Of a stretch of DNA of 64,000 nucleotides, positions 51,857 through 60,807 are shown piece after piece. Numbering within the stretch: the stretch's first letter is position 1; the number at the start of each line of letters is the position of its first letter. Made by a program: the position numbers and the translations under genes. The stretch spans positions 1 through 64,000 of the forward strand of contig JACQZI010000027.1 of assembly GCA_016207825.1 (NCBI GenBank), in the 5' to 3' direction. Source of the stretch: Planctomycetota bacterium (GTDB taxonomy: Bacteria > Planctomycetota > MHYJ01 > JACQXL01 > JACQZI01). The notes beneath the pieces were generated by a model that saw nothing but the letters and a program-made list of their open reading frames with translations, ran no database searches and was not told the DNA's origin.

Positions 51857-53518
51857 ATGATATTTAACAAAAGCAGGTCTATTAATTTTTTATGCTTGCT
51901 TATTGCGGCATGTATTATAAGCACGCCGTTGCTTATTTTCACGCAAGAGCCGGACGAGAGCGAATCCCAGCCGGAAAACAATGAGCCACGCAAATCAGTT
52001 TCTGCGGAGGATGTGTCAAAGCTGGAAAGAATAGTATCCAGGTTGCGAAACATGGAGTTTAAGGATAAAGTCAAGATAGGTTTTAAGAACAAAAAAGAGC
52101 TTAAAAAGAAAATAGTAGATGATTACCAGTCGGAAGAGTGGAGCAAGGAATCGGCTAACATTCAAAAGGCACTGGTTAAAATGGGGCTTATTCCCAGCGA
52201 ACTAGACTTAAATAAATTTATGGTTGAGTTGCTCACCGAGCAAATAGCCGGATTCTATGATCCTGAAGCTAAAGAGCTTTATTTGATTGAAGCCGATGAA
52301 GGCGAAAAGATGTCCCCGGAAGCCTTACAGATAGAAATGCTTTTCGGTGTTCCTTACACTAATTTTACGGGCGTCCATGAATTAACGCATGCATTACAGG
52401 ACCAGAATTACAATTTGAGGACCTTGCCTATGAACAGCCTGGAAAATGATGATATTGCCACTGCTGTCCAGGCTTTGGTTGAAGGTGATGCCAGCTATGT
52501 CATGTATGATTATCTTATGCAGCGAATCGGCCGGGACCTTGCTCTTTTTCCCGATATTATCGGGAATATGGATAATGTTCCGCTTGGGGGTAAAGATGTT
52601 TTCAGCACAGCGCCTAACTATATTAAAGAAGGGCTTTTGTTTCCCTATATGCAAGGTTTGCATTTTGTGCTTAAGGTGAAATCAGAATACGGATGGGATA
52701 TGATAGATAATATGTATGAAAAGAGATTGCCAGCTTCCACCGAGCAGATTTTACACCCGGAAAAATATACTTCCAAAGAGCCGGATAATCCCATAACCGT
52801 AACATTGCCCGATTTGACCGGTTTTTTGCCTGCGGAACAATACGAAAAGCTGTTTGAAAATGTCATCGGTGAATTTACGCTTACAATCTTGATCAAGGAA
52901 TACTTGCCGAGTATAAAAAACAAGCAAATCGCTGCTGGATGGGGCGGCGATAAGTTTGCGGTATTTGAGAAGAAAGGGAATCCTTTATCAAAAGAACAAC
53001 AAGAAAAAGTAAAAGATCTTATTAATGAACTTGAAAAAGGCAAGCCAGAAAATGCCAAAAAAGCCGAGTCAGAATTGTTTCTTCTTGGCATATCCACGGT
53101 GCCGTTTCTTAAGGAAAGCTGGATTAAAGCTGAAAACGCTGAGGTAAAACAGGTGATTAAGCGGGCAGAGGAAAAAATCCAGGATGCCAATACGATGTTG
53201 GTTTGGTATACTACTTGGGATACCGCTAAAGATGCTAAAGAGTTTTACGATGCGTTTTTTAAATTACTGGCTAAAAAATATGATAATGCAGAAATTATCG
53301 AGCAGACAGCGGCTAAAGACGAAGGCAAAACAATCTGGTCTTTGGAAAGCAACGCGGTTTCACTGGAGATAAGGGATAAAATGGTTTTGGTGATTGAATG
53401 TATTCCCAGAGGCATATTAGCCAAGGTAAGTTCGTCTGTATGGCAAAATACAAAAACCGAAGAATTGAAAGAAGTTAAACGCATTGAACTTGAAGAGAAA
53501 AAAGAAGAGGAAAAATGA
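51857..53518 (+). CDS. Exported gluzincin metallopeptidase of unknown substrate
   Basis: 553 residues. A signal peptide ('FLCLLIAACIISTPLLIFT') starts the protein. The zinc motif H-E-x2-H is in 'GVHELTHALQDQNYNL' (near residue 174), and the likely third ligand is Glu in 'ALVEGDASYVMYDYLM' (near 209), typical of gluzincins. The preceding 'LTEQIAGFYDPEAKELYLIE' is part of the same family, found in many environmental genomes without known function. The region after 400 is helical and ends in a Lys/Glu tail. It is exported, so it probably processes periplasmic or surface proteins. Its stop overlaps the STAS gene start by 4 nt (ATGA), showing coupled translation. Confidence 0.75.
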   Translation: MIFNKSRSINFLCLLIAACIISTPLLIFTQEPDESESQPENNEPRKSVSAEDVSKLERIVSRLRNMEFKDKVKIGFKNKKELKKKIVDDYQSEEWSKESANIQKALVKMGLIPSELDLNKFMVELLTEQIAGFYDPEAKELYLIEADEGEKMSPEALQIEMLFGVPYTNFTGVHELTHALQDQNYNLRTLPMNSLENDDIATAVQALVEGDASYVMYDYLMQRIGRDLALFPDIIGNMDNVPLGGKDVFSTAPNYIKEGLLFPYMQGLHFVLKVKSEYGWDMIDNMYEKRLPASTEQILHPEKYTSKEPDNPITVTLPDLTGFLPAEQYEKLFENVIGEFTLTILIKEYLPSIKNKQIAAGWGGDKFAVFEKKGNPLSKEQQEKVKDLINELEKGKPENAKKAESELFLLGISTVPFLKESWIKAENAEVKQVIKRAEEKIQDANTMLVWYTTWDTAKDAKEFYDAFFKLLAKKYDNAEIIEQTAAKDEGKTIWSLESNAVSLEIRDKMVLVIECIPRGILAKVSSSVWQNTKTEELKEVKRIELEEKKEEEK

Positions 53519-53850
53519 ACGTTCAGGTGACTTTTACCAAAAAGGGTGATATTAATATTATAGAGCTTTCAGGGCGTTTTGTCGGTAAAGAAGCGGAAGA
53601 TGTGATAAAAGAAGTCACTAATCGTTTAAACACTAAAGATAAAGCTAAAGTAATCATTGATTTGACCAATCTTGAATATATAGGCAGCCAGGGAGCTTCG
53701 GCTTTGATGTTCCTTTCGGAAAAATATAGTCTCAGGGTAGTTTCTCCGCAATCGATAGTGTTAAATACATTAACCCTCTTAAAGTTAGAACAAATCATCG
53801 GCATATTTGCAACGGTGGATAAAGCCGTTGAGGATTTAAAAAAGAGTTGA
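53515..53850 (+). CDS. STAS-domain anti-anti-sigma factor-like protein
   Basis: 111 residues: 'MNVQVTFTKKGDINIIELSGRFVGKEAEDVIKEVTNRLNTKDKAKVIIDLTNLEYIGSQGASALMFLSEKY' is a complete STAS fold, with the phosphorylatable Ser in 'YIGSQGASAL' (SpoIIAA-like position near residue 60). Such proteins bind anti-sigma kinases of the RsbW/SpoIIAB type in partner-switching. No kinase or PP2C phosphatase is adjacent, so it may serve another pathway. Coupled to the protease gene by a 4-nt overlap, and 19 nt before gcvH. Cytoplasmic. Confidence 0.85.
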   Translation: MNVQVTFTKKGDINIIELSGRFVGKEAEDVIKEVTNRLNTKDKAKVIIDLTNLEYIGSQGASALMFLSEKYSLRVVSPQSIVLNTLTLLKLEQIIGIFATVDKAVEDLKKS

Positions 53851-53869
53851 TAAGTAAAAGGAGATGTAT

Positions 53870-54250
53870 ATGCAACAAGGGGAAATTCGGTACAGCCGGA
53901 CTCATGAATGGGCTCGGATAGAGGATGGCAATATTGCGTCTGTGGGGATTACCGATTTTGCGTTGCAACAATTGAGCGATCTTGTTTATATAGGCCTTCC
54001 TAAAATTGGGCAGCCTGTTAAAAGTGAAGCTCCTTTCGGGGAAGTGGAATCCGTTAAAGCTGTTTCTGATTTGAACGCTCCGCTTTCGGGTGAGGTTGTT
54101 GAAATTAATGAAAATATCGTTTCTAATTTGGGTTCGATTAACAAAGACAACTGGTTGATTAAAATAAAGCTGGGTCATGAAAAAGAATCTGAATGGACTA
54201 AGTTGCTTTCGGAAAAAGACTACGATAAATTAAAAGAGGCCGGCAAATAA
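53870..54250 (+). CDS. gcvH: Glycine cleavage system H protein, stand-alone
   Basis: 127 residues from ATG 53870 (AAGGAG is 6 nt upstream; the ATG at 53864 overlaps that site). The lipoyl-lysine is Lys63 in 'GEVESVKAVSDLNAPLSGEVVEINE', the exact family pattern, and the start 'IRYSRTHEWARIEDGNIASVGITDFALQQLSDLVYIGLP' is canonical. It shuttles the aminomethyl group between P, T and L proteins. The gcvP, gcvT and lpd genes are not nearby. Stand-alone H proteins also act as lipoyl carriers. It follows the STAS gene by 19 nt. A strong promoter 29 nt downstream serves the pseudopilin. Confidence 0.93.
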   Translation: MQQGEIRYSRTHEWARIEDGNIASVGITDFALQQLSDLVYIGLPKIGQPVKSEAPFGEVESVKAVSDLNAPLSGEVVEINENIVSNLGSINKDNWLIKIKLGHEKESEWTKLLSEKDYDKLKEAGK

Positions 54251-54278
54251 AAATTTACCCGGTTTTAAAAATAATTTG

Positions 54279-54307
54279 TTGACAATACCCAAAAAGTGTA
54301 TTATACT
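54279..54307 (+). promoter_or_regulatory. Promoter of the pseudopilin gene
   Basis: TTGACA (54279-54284), 17 bp, TATACT (54302-54307). The leader is about 190 nt before the ATG at 54503, longer than usual, with no structure I can name. Confidence 0.7.
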
Positions 54308-54502
54308 AAAGACGAAAGGGGTAGAAACCGAAAAATATATTAGGAGAGGGTTAAGGAAGAGGATAAAAGGATTTAAAAAGGCATCATATATAATATTATC
54401 CAGAACTGGTTGATTTCTTCTTTATTCTCCCCTAAATAATTGCAAGGTGTAACAACTATCATAATAATTAGAATTACTAATAAAAGAAAGGGGGTGAGAA
54501 AA

Positions 54503-55072
54503 ATGAGAGAGAAAAAAGGCTTTACCCTGATAGAACTCTTGGTCGTAATCGCTATTATCGCCATATTAGCGACCGTTCTTTTGCCGGCAGTTGTTGGAGG
54601 CAATAAAAAAGCCAGAAAAACAGCTTGTGCGCAAAACCTGCAAAAACATCTCTATCAAGCAATGTTCCGTTATGTAACAGACATCAATTATGGCGCTTAT
54701 CCGAAAGGGGATAATTATAAGGGCAAAAACTTCTGGGAGGTTTTAAGAAATGCGCCTACAATAGATGAAAGCATTCTGGCAGACGACAAAAGAAAACATG
54801 TATATTATGTATGCCCGGTCAAAGGCGGTATGTCCGGTTTTGGTGTGAATGATTATCGCGGGCCTATTAATACGACTGGTAAGTTGATTACCTCCGGAAC
54901 CAAAGGCACCCAGCCCATCGCAGGGGATATTGTGGATAATCATGGCGATGATACGGTAAACATCCTGTTTTTTGATGGCACTGTGGAAGAAGTAAAAAAA
55001 GGGACCAGCGAGTGGGATGATGCCAACAATAATTTGACTGATGAAGGAGGCGGCGAAGGAACCACACCATAA
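54503..55072 (+). CDS. Type II secretion-type pseudopilin
   Basis: 189 residues from ATG 54503 (GAAAGGGGGTGAG upstream). The prepilin peptidase site is K-K-G / F-T-L-I-E-L with cleavage before Phe7, followed by the hydrophobic '[24 protein letters not shown]' helix. The C-terminal part is globular with a '[19 protein letters not shown]' end, a planctomycetal H-x9-DG-like motif, and a Gly-rich tail. It assembles on the platform of the PilM-PilN-like and GspM-like proteins encoded at 48.9-50.9 kb. Expressed from its own consensus promoter. Homologues in Planctomycetota are often numerous and their substrates unknown. Confidence 0.9.
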   Translation: MREKKGFTLIELLVVIAIIAILATVLLPAVVGGNKKARKTACAQNLQKHLYQAMFRYVTDINYGAYPKGDNYKGKNFWEVLRNAPTIDESILADDKRKHVYYVCPVKGGMSGFGVNDYRGPINTTGKLITSGTKGTQPIAGDIVDNHGDDTVNILFFDGTVEEVKKGTSEWDDANNNLTDEGGGEGTTP

Positions 55073-55084
55073 CTCTAATAACAG

Positions 55085-55195
55085 CGGGAGTTCCCCGCCT
55101 GTGAAGGCGGGGGTGAAAGCCGTTTCCAGCAACGAAGTTGCTGGACAGGCGAAGCCTGAAGCAATAAGAACCACGCCTGTAAAGGCGTGGGTATC
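55085..55195. mobile_element. Four-hairpin element, resembling an IS200/IS605-type end or PATE
   Basis: Four perfect hairpins follow each other in 98 nt: CCCCGCCT-GTGA-AGGCGGGG (55093-55112), CCAGCAAC-GAA-GTTGCTGG (55126-55144), CAGGC-GAA-GCCTG (55146-55158) and CCACGCCT-GTAA-AGGCGTGG (55171-55190). The first and last share the CGCCT/AGGCG core and GTRA loops. This recalls hairpins at the ends of IS200/IS605 elements or small derivatives, but no transposase or TnpB gene is present. A structured RNA is the alternative. Confidence 0.5.
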
Positions 55196-55211
55196 TATCT
55201 AAAACTCTTGG

Positions 55212-55250
55212 CGAAGGCAACCTTTCTTTAAGAAGGGTTGCCTTTTTTTA
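55212..55250 (+). terminator. Rho-independent terminator after the pseudopilin and hairpin element
   Basis: Stem AAGGCAACC / GGTTGCCTT with additional inner pairs, loop around CTTTAAG, followed by TTTTTTT. Ends the pseudopilin transcript. Confidence 0.9.
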
Positions 55251-55313
55251 TGCCCGGTTTTACTTGCCTGAGATAAGCAGATTGTAAAGGGGAATTTTTA
55301 CTTGACATCAGGG

Positions 55314-55343
55314 TTGTTTTTAATGTAGATATTACTATATAAT
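55314..55343 (+). promoter_or_regulatory. Promoter of the exported gene at 55349, possibly leaderless
   Basis: TTGTTT (55314-55319), 18 bp, TATAAT (55338-55343) just 5 nt before ATG 55349. An alternative is TTGACA at 55302-55307 with TAGATA at 55326. No ribosome site exists before the ATG in either case. Confidence 0.4.
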
Positions 55344-55348
55344 ATATT

Positions 55349-56362
55349 ATGAACGCATTATTTAAAAAGACTGTTTTGGCAATCTTATTGGGCGCGGCGG
55401 TGTTTGTTCCGTTTTTGTTTGCTCAGGATAATTCAGGTGCTAAAGCTAAAGTTCGCCAGCGTTGGATGTTGGAGTTTGCCAACAATCCACCAAATGTTTT
55501 TACTTACGTTACCCCGAGCGATAAACGGGAGAATTATTGGTATATGGTATATACCATCACTAACCCGACGGATGATAAAATCAATCTTGGAGTTGATATA
55601 TGTGTGCGTGCGATTATCGATAAGGAAAATATCGATAAGGAGAAACCCGTAAAAGATACGGATAAATATTACCAGGATGCCATCCATCCATTTATTGAAG
55701 ATGGAATAATAATTGCCGAAGAGAAATTGGCCGGGCTTAATCAAACACTCCAGGCAGACAGAATTAAAGAGTTAAAAAAGAAATTGAATTATTTGAATTG
55801 TAAAGAACTCAGGGATAAAAAGGAAATATTGCCTAAAGAAACAATCAAATGTTTAGCCGTATTTAATGAATTTGATCCGAAGAGCGTCCGCTTTGAAGTA
55901 ATGGTAGGAGGGTTATTTGACGTTATAAAATGGCGTTTTGATGCCGATCCTCCTCCTAATCCGGTTGGTAATTCAGCTAGTGAAAAAATAGTATACGGAT
56001 ACGAATGTAAAATAAGGAAAGTTGTTTACGATTGCCCGGGAGATGAGTTTTGGGACCAGACACGTGCTTTGGAAGAAGTCAGGAAAGAATGGCTTATCAG
56101 GGATTACGGTCCGTTTGGTGATAAAAAAGGACTGGAAAGCATGATGGAATCGTTAAGCGACCCGAATCCTTTATTGCGCTGGACAGGCTGGTATTTGCTT
56201 TATAATCTGACAGGCCTTGATTTTAAGTACAATCCTGCTAAAGCACCTGACGATAATAAAGAATCTCTTGACCGCTGGCGTGAATGGTGGCACCGGAATA
56301 AAGAGAATCTTTTTTACAACTCCGCTACAAACCGGTTTGAAGTGCGCAATACAGGGAAATAA
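55349..56362 (+). CDS. Exported protein of unknown function
   Basis: 337 residues. The signal peptide 'LFKKTVLAILLGAAVFVPFLFAQ' is clear. The mature region is beta-rich at the start ('ENYWYMVYTITNPTDDKINLGVDICVRAII'), which looks like an Ig-like or CARDB-type strand set, and ends in a helical HEAT-like segment ('GLESMMESLSDPNPLLRWTGWYLLYNLTGLDF') with 'WWHRNKENL'. I do not recognise the family; such proteins are typical of Planctomycetota. It is monocistronic with the terminator upstream, and faces the convergent binding-protein gene 43 nt away. Confidence 0.7.
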   Translation: MNALFKKTVLAILLGAAVFVPFLFAQDNSGAKAKVRQRWMLEFANNPPNVFTYVTPSDKRENYWYMVYTITNPTDDKINLGVDICVRAIIDKENIDKEKPVKDTDKYYQDAIHPFIEDGIIIAEEKLAGLNQTLQADRIKELKKKLNYLNCKELRDKKEILPKETIKCLAVFNEFDPKSVRFEVMVGGLFDVIKWRFDADPPPNPVGNSASEKIVYGYECKIRKVVYDCPGDEFWDQTRALEEVRKEWLIRDYGPFGDKKGLESMMESLSDPNPLLRWTGWYLLYNLTGLDFKYNPAKAPDDNKESLDRWREWWHRNKENLFYNSATNRFEVRNTGK

Positions 56363-56405
56363 ATTTCTTTGTTTTTCCGAAACCAAATCCGTTTATTGCG
56401 GTAAA

Positions 56406-57476
56406 TTATTCCGGCGTGAACTTTATGTCTTTAAGATCGATCTCCGCGTCCGTAACTTTGCGTTCGGACTCTTCCTGGATTTCTTTCGTTGATTTTTCTC
56501 CCGGCGCAAACGGAGTGTTGATTGATTTTTGTCCAACCAAATATTGCACCGTCTTATTCCAGAGAGGAAGAAGATTTATCGTTGCAATATTTATCTTGTC
56601 AGGGGATCCCGCCAGATAAATGGCGTTAAATGACGCCCATGCCGGAATGATTGAGCCGGATAAATTTCCTTTTTTAGCCATCTCATTATTTAAAGCAACC
56701 TGGTTTTTCGTTAAATAATAACAGGCTGTTTTAAGGCTCTTTAATAAGGATGCGGTTTTCGATTTGTTAGTATTATAAAAATTATGGCTTATTAATACAA
56801 TTGATGTAATACGGCTGTCCGCAATTCGTTTATAGGTATTATATTGGGTGGCTTCTGGGTCGCAGATAACCGCGCCGGTTATTGCTTTACCGGTAAGCTC
56901 TGATTTCAGTTCCGTTTCCTTTATGTTTTGAATAAACACGTCTTGTTCTGCAATTATGCGTTCTGCATTTAGCCAGTCTAAAAGGTGCGCATGTGCAGAC
57001 GTGTTGAAAGGGACCCCTATTTTTAACTTAGAACCTTTTAAATCTTTGAGGTATTGAACAGGTGAATCAGGGGCAATAAGCAGAACCGCCCGGCCGAGGC
57101 TCCCGAAAGAGCATAAGATATGTGCGGGAGTCCCGTTTCCTAATGCCATTAATCCCGGAAAATCAACCGTAAACGCCACATCAATTGTTCCTTTGTTTAA
57201 ATCATTCAATAATTGGGTTTCAGAATCGTATGCTGTAACTTCTCCTTTGAAAGAGTTTTTCTCAAGAATATTTGTATGCTTAAGGGCAATTCCTAAGTGG
57301 GCGTTAATAATCATGGTTTTTACATACCCGATTTTTATCGGTATGATTTGGGTGGGTTGTGTTGTTCCTCCGTTTCCGATTCCCCCATTCCCGCCGCCGT
57401 TAGTGTCATCCTTTTTGCATGCGCCCGCTAATCCGATTAATAAAACTAAAGCCAGCCCGATAATCGTTTTTTTCAT
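56406..57476 (-). CDS. NMT1/SsuA-type ABC transporter substrate-binding lipoprotein
   Basis: 356 residues. The lipoprotein signal 'TIIGLALVLLIGLAGAC' gives lipid attachment at Cys20. After a Gly/Asn linker the sequence 'IPIKIGYVKTMIINAHLGIALKHTNIL' and 'DLNKGTIDVAFTVDFPGLMALGNGTPAHILCSFGSLGRAVLLIAPDSPVQYLKDLKGSKLKIGVP' matches the NMT1/SsuA family that binds sulfonates, nitrate or pyrimidine precursors. No permease or ATPase gene is adjacent, so it is an orphan. The strong minus-strand promoter at 57511-57539 (TTGACT, 17 bp, TATATT) drives it. Ribosome site GAGGAGAAATTAAT. Confidence 0.82.
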   Translation of the reverse strand: MKKTIIGLALVLLIGLAGACKKDDTNGGGNGGIGNGGTTQPTQIIPIKIGYVKTMIINAHLGIALKHTNILEKNSFKGEVTAYDSETQLLNDLNKGTIDVAFTVDFPGLMALGNGTPAHILCSFGSLGRAVLLIAPDSPVQYLKDLKGSKLKIGVPFNTSAHAHLLDWLNAERIIAEQDVFIQNIKETELKSELTGKAITGAVICDPEATQYNTYKRIADSRITSIVLISHNFYNTNKSKTASLLKSLKTACYYLTKNQVALNNEMAKKGNLSGSIIPAWASFNAIYLAGSPDKINIATINLLPLWNKTVQYLVGQKSINTPFAPGEKSTKEIQEESERKVTDAEIDLKDIKFTPE

Positions 57477-57510
57477 ATTAATTTCTCCTCATACATTATA
57501 TATTACATTT

Positions 57511-57539
57511 AATATAGATTGTTGCGGCGGTTAAGTCAA
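57511..57539 (-). promoter_or_regulatory. Promoter of the substrate-binding protein gene
   Basis: On the minus strand TTGACT (57539-57534), 17 bp, TATATT (57516-57511), about 35 bp before the start codon at 57476. Confidence 0.6.
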
Positions 57540-57637
57540 GAAGATTTTATTTAAACTGAATCTGTTTTATATCTGAAATTCTTGACAGTTCACGTGATTT
57601 ATAAGAAAATAACTTTATACTAACGTGGATTGATACT

Positions 57638-57985
57638 ATGAATTCAGACTTAAGCACCATACGTTGGTTCTTCCAAAGAATAACCGGTATACTGTTGACT
57701 GCTTTACTCGCTATTCATATCATTACTTTGCACTTTACTGTTTCCGAAGTCATCAGTTTTGATACCGTGGTCACGCGTATTCAAAGCAGTATTTTCTGGC
57801 TGTTTTTCTATACTTTATTTTTATTGCTAACTCTCTGGCACGGCTTTAACGGCGTTTACGAAGTGGTCAGTGATTATGCGCCGTCTCCCGGCCTGAAACG
57901 GTTTATGATATGGTTCTTCTGGCTGTTCGGATTAATACTTTTTGCCTGGGGAATGAATGTGCTTTTAACATGGAAGGCATGGTAA
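57638..57985 (+). CDS. Succinate dehydrogenase membrane anchor subunit (SdhD/C-like)
   Basis: 115 residues, three transmembrane helices, beginning 'STIRWFFQRITGILLTALLAIHIITLHF', the 'RITG' entry of cytochrome b556 anchors with a heme-ligand His candidate in 'AIHIITLH'. With the next gene it forms the two-subunit membrane anchor of the SDH complex, which carries heme and binds quinone. It starts the operon sdhD-sdhC-sdhA-sdhB and overlaps the next gene by 1 nt. I cannot tell which anchor is D or C from sequence alone. Confidence 0.8.
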   Translation: MNSDLSTIRWFFQRITGILLTALLAIHIITLHFTVSEVISFDTVVTRIQSSIFWLFFYTLFLLLTLWHGFNGVYEVVSDYAPSPGLKRFMIWFFWLFGLILFAWGMNVLLTWKAW

Positions 57986-58368
57986 TGAATATTGTAAAAA
58001 ATATCAATGACCTGAAAATCGATATTCTGCGCAATAAGAATGTAGGAACTTTTTCCTGGTTCCTTCACCGGATTACCGGATTGCTCCTGGTTTTTTATAT
58101 TTGCCTGCACCTTTGCGTGCTGGGTAGCGATAGCCTTTTTGGCAAGGGTACTTTTGACCTGTTAATGGGCCAATTCAAAATCACGCTTTTTAAACTGATG
58201 GAAATCGGCTTAATTGGAACGGTTGCTTTCCATTTGCTTAACGGCTTAAGGGTCATCTTTGCCGATTTTCTGGCTTTAACTAGATCCCAAAAAATATTAT
58301 TCTGGGCGGTTGCTTTATTGCTTGTTGCGATTATCGCAGTTACTTTTATAGTATATTTCTATGTTTGA
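57985..58368 (+). CDS. sdhC: Succinate dehydrogenase cytochrome b556 subunit
   Basis: 127 residues from ATG 57985; longer upstream readings overlap the preceding gene and are unlikely. '[26 protein letters not shown]' contains the S-x2-H-RITG pattern and heme His. The other two helices are '[28 protein letters not shown]' and '[24 protein letters not shown]'. It pairs with the first anchor and binds quinone. It overlaps sdhA by 8 nt. Confidence 0.85.
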   Translation: MNIVKNINDLKIDILRNKNVGTFSWFLHRITGLLLVFYICLHLCVLGSDSLFGKGTFDLLMGQFKITLFKLMEIGLIGTVAFHLLNGLRVIFADFLALTRSQKILFWAVALLLVAIIAVTFIVYFYV

Positions 58369-60085
58369 TGTAATTATTGTCGGTGGAGGTTTGGCCGGTT
58401 TAAGAGCGGCGATTGCCGCCAAAGAATCCGGCGCGAGCCCCTTGATTATTTCTAAGATTCATCCTGTTCGTTCCCACTCAGGCGCCGCGCAGGGCGGAAT
58501 CAACGCGCCTCTGGCAAATCATCCGGACGGCAAAGACGACTCCCCTGCAAAACACGCATTTGATACCATTAAAGGAAGCGATTACCTGGCTGACCAGGAT
58601 GCCGTGGAATTAATGACCTCAACCGCGCCGTCGGCGATTTATGAATTGGAGCATTGGGGCTGTCCGTTTGACCGCACCACTGATGGCCGCATTGCCCAGC
58701 GACCCTTTGGCGGAGCCGGATACCCAAGAACCTGTTTCGGCGCGGACCGGACCGGGCATTATATCCTGCAAACCCTTTATGAACAGGTCGTAAAACAGCA
58801 AATACCGGTTTATGAGGAATGGTTTGTGGTTTCGCTTATTGCTAATGAAGGCACCTGCTGTGGAGTGGTGGCCCAGAATTTAAGAACAGGTAAATTAGAA
58901 GCAATAGAGGCACACGCCGTTATCTTTGCGACCGGCGGTGCGGGCCGGATTTACGGACGCTCCAGCAACGCACTGACCTCGACCGGATTGGGTATGTCTA
59001 TTCCTTTCTGGGCAGGGGCACATCTTAAAGATATGGAATTTATCCAGTTCCATCCCACTACGATCATCGGTAAAAATATATTAATGACCGAGGGTTGCCG
59101 CGGGGAAGGCGGTTACCTCATCAATAAAGATAATGAACGCTTTATGAAACGTTATGCCGCGGAGAAAATGGAATTGGCCCCGCGCGATATAGTCTCTCGT
59201 TCTATCCAGACCGAAATTAACGAAGGACGCGGGTTTTCCATAGACCCGGCTTCCGGCGGTTCGGGCGGAGGATATGTCCACCTTGATATCCGCCATTTGG
59301 GCAGGGCGAAAATTATGGAGCGTCTTCCCGGCGTAAGAGATATCTGCCTGGAGTTTTTAGGTATTGACCCCATTGACAGCCCGATTCCCATCCAGCCTGC
59401 TCAGCATTATACAATGGGCGGAATTGATACGGATTCTAACGGTAAAACTGCGGTTAAAGGTTTGTATGCAGCCGGTGAATGTGCCTGCGTCAGCGTGCAT
59501 GGCGCGAACCGCCTGGGCGGTAATTCGCTCCTTGATACCATTGTTTTCGGCAAGTTTTCCGGAATAAAGGCCGCACAGGAATCGCTCGAATCAAAAACGA
59601 AGTGCCGGATAGATGCCAATGCGTTGAAAATGACCTTAAAACAGGTGGAAGCCCATTTGCAGCGCATGTGTGACAACCGCGGAAATGAAAATCCCTACCA
59701 GATAAAATTAGAACTGGCTAAAGTCATGGATGATAAAGTTGGTATTTTCCGCACCGGCTCTGACATGAAAGAAGCCCTGGATAAAGTCCGTGAGTTGAAG
59801 AAAAGATTTAAGCAAATACGTTCGGCTGGCATGATAACGCCGTTTAATTATAATTTATTGTGGCTCCTGGAAATGGAAGGCAATCTTGATGTTGCGGAAG
59901 TAATTGCCATGGGCGCGTTGGCCCGGCAGGAAAGCCGCGGCTCCCATTCGCGCCGTGATTTCACCAAGCGCGATGACCAGAACTGGTTGAAGCATACCCT
60001 GGCTTCTTATACCAAGGACGGGCCGGTTTTATCTTATAAGCCGGTAACCATAACCAAGCATCAACCCCAGGAAAGGAAGTATTAA
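58361..60085 (+). CDS. sdhA: Succinate dehydrogenase/fumarate reductase flavoprotein subunit
   Basis: 574 residues. The FAD site starts '[23 protein letters not shown]', the covalent FAD His is His39 in '[12 protein letters not shown]', and '[22 protein letters not shown]' and '[14 protein letters not shown]' are substrate and FAD motifs. It oxidises succinate, or reduces fumarate in reverse, on the cytoplasmic side. Overlaps sdhC by 8 nt; sdhB follows 3 nt later. Direction in vivo depends on quinone type, which is not visible here. Confidence 0.96.
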   Translation: MFDVIIVGGGLAGLRAAIAAKESGASPLIISKIHPVRSHSGAAQGGINAPLANHPDGKDDSPAKHAFDTIKGSDYLADQDAVELMTSTAPSAIYELEHWGCPFDRTTDGRIAQRPFGGAGYPRTCFGADRTGHYILQTLYEQVVKQQIPVYEEWFVVSLIANEGTCCGVVAQNLRTGKLEAIEAHAVIFATGGAGRIYGRSSNALTSTGLGMSIPFWAGAHLKDMEFIQFHPTTIIGKNILMTEGCRGEGGYLINKDNERFMKRYAAEKMELAPRDIVSRSIQTEINEGRGFSIDPASGGSGGGYVHLDIRHLGRAKIMERLPGVRDICLEFLGIDPIDSPIPIQPAQHYTMGGIDTDSNGKTAVKGLYAAGECACVSVHGANRLGGNSLLDTIVFGKFSGIKAAQESLESKTKCRIDANALKMTLKQVEAHLQRMCDNRGNENPYQIKLELAKVMDDKVGIFRTGSDMKEALDKVRELKKRFKQIRSAGMITPFNYNLLWLLEMEGNLDVAEVIAMGALARQESRGSHSRRDFTKRDDQNWLKHTLASYTKDGPVLSYKPVTITKHQPQERKY

Positions 60086-60088
60086 TCA

Positions 60089-60805
60089 ATGACTACTTTT
60101 AAGGTTCTTAGGTTTGACCCGGCAAAGGATAAAGCGCCGCGGGTTGATACCTTTGAAGTCCCTGCAGAAAAAGGCTTGACCGTTCTGGAAAGCCTTTACT
60201 ATATAATGGAAAACCATGACGGGTCGCTGGCTTTCCGTTCTTCCTGCCGTGCCGCCGTATGCGGTTCATGCGCCATGCATATAAACGGGAAATACCGCCT
60301 GGCTTGCAATACCCAGGTGGAAACCCTTAAAAGCGATATCATCACGGTTCAGCCGCTGGCTCATTTGCCTATTCTTAAAGATTTGGTTGTTGATTTGACT
60401 AATTTCTTCAAACATTATGATGAAATCAAGCCATATATAATTCCCGACAGCAAACTGCCGGAAAAGGAATTCGTGCAATCACCTAAAGAGCGCAGGAAAA
60501 TAGACGGTATGGTTGATTGCATCCTCTGCGCTGCTTGTTACGGCTCATGCCCGGTGGCGGCCGGCGAACCGGGATACTTAGGTCCGCACGCGCTTCTTAA
60601 AACCGCCCGCTTTGTATATGACTCGCGCGATAAATCCACCAAGGAACGCCTGCAACTGGTTGCTCATAACAAAGGACTGTTCCGTTGCCACACGATATTT
60701 AACTGCCAGATTGCCTGCCCGAAAAACCTTGACCCGTCCGGCGCAATCGCCAAGCTGAAGATGAAATCAGTCTGGTCTTCTTTAAAGGAAATATTGCCCT
60801 TCTGA
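60089..60805 (+). CDS. sdhB: Succinate dehydrogenase/fumarate reductase iron-sulfur subunit
   Basis: 238 residues. [2Fe-2S] motif 'SCRAAVCGSCAMHINGKYRLAC' (C-x4-C-x2-C-x11-C), [4Fe-4S] motif 'CILCAACYGSCP' and the third cluster 'CHTIFNCQIACP'. It passes electrons from FAD to the membrane anchor. Ribosome site GGAAAGGAAG. Last of the four core sdh genes; a membrane protein gene follows after 2 nt and may be co-transcribed. Confidence 0.96.
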   Translation: MTTFKVLRFDPAKDKAPRVDTFEVPAEKGLTVLESLYYIMENHDGSLAFRSSCRAAVCGSCAMHINGKYRLACNTQVETLKSDIITVQPLAHLPILKDLVVDLTNFFKHYDEIKPYIIPDSKLPEKEFVQSPKERRKIDGMVDCILCAACYGSCPVAAGEPGYLGPHALLKTARFVYDSRDKSTKERLQLVAHNKGLFRCHTIFNCQIACPKNLDPSGAIAKLKMKSVWSSLKEILPF

Positions 60806-60807
60806 TA

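Noticed and set aside
55085-55195. Complete IS200/IS605 element
   Set aside because: No TnpA or TnpB reading frame is present; only hairpins remain, so it is at most a remnant.
57910-57984. Upstream start for sdhC
   Set aside because: It would overlap most of the preceding anchor gene and adds an unrelated sequence; ATG 57985 fits family length.
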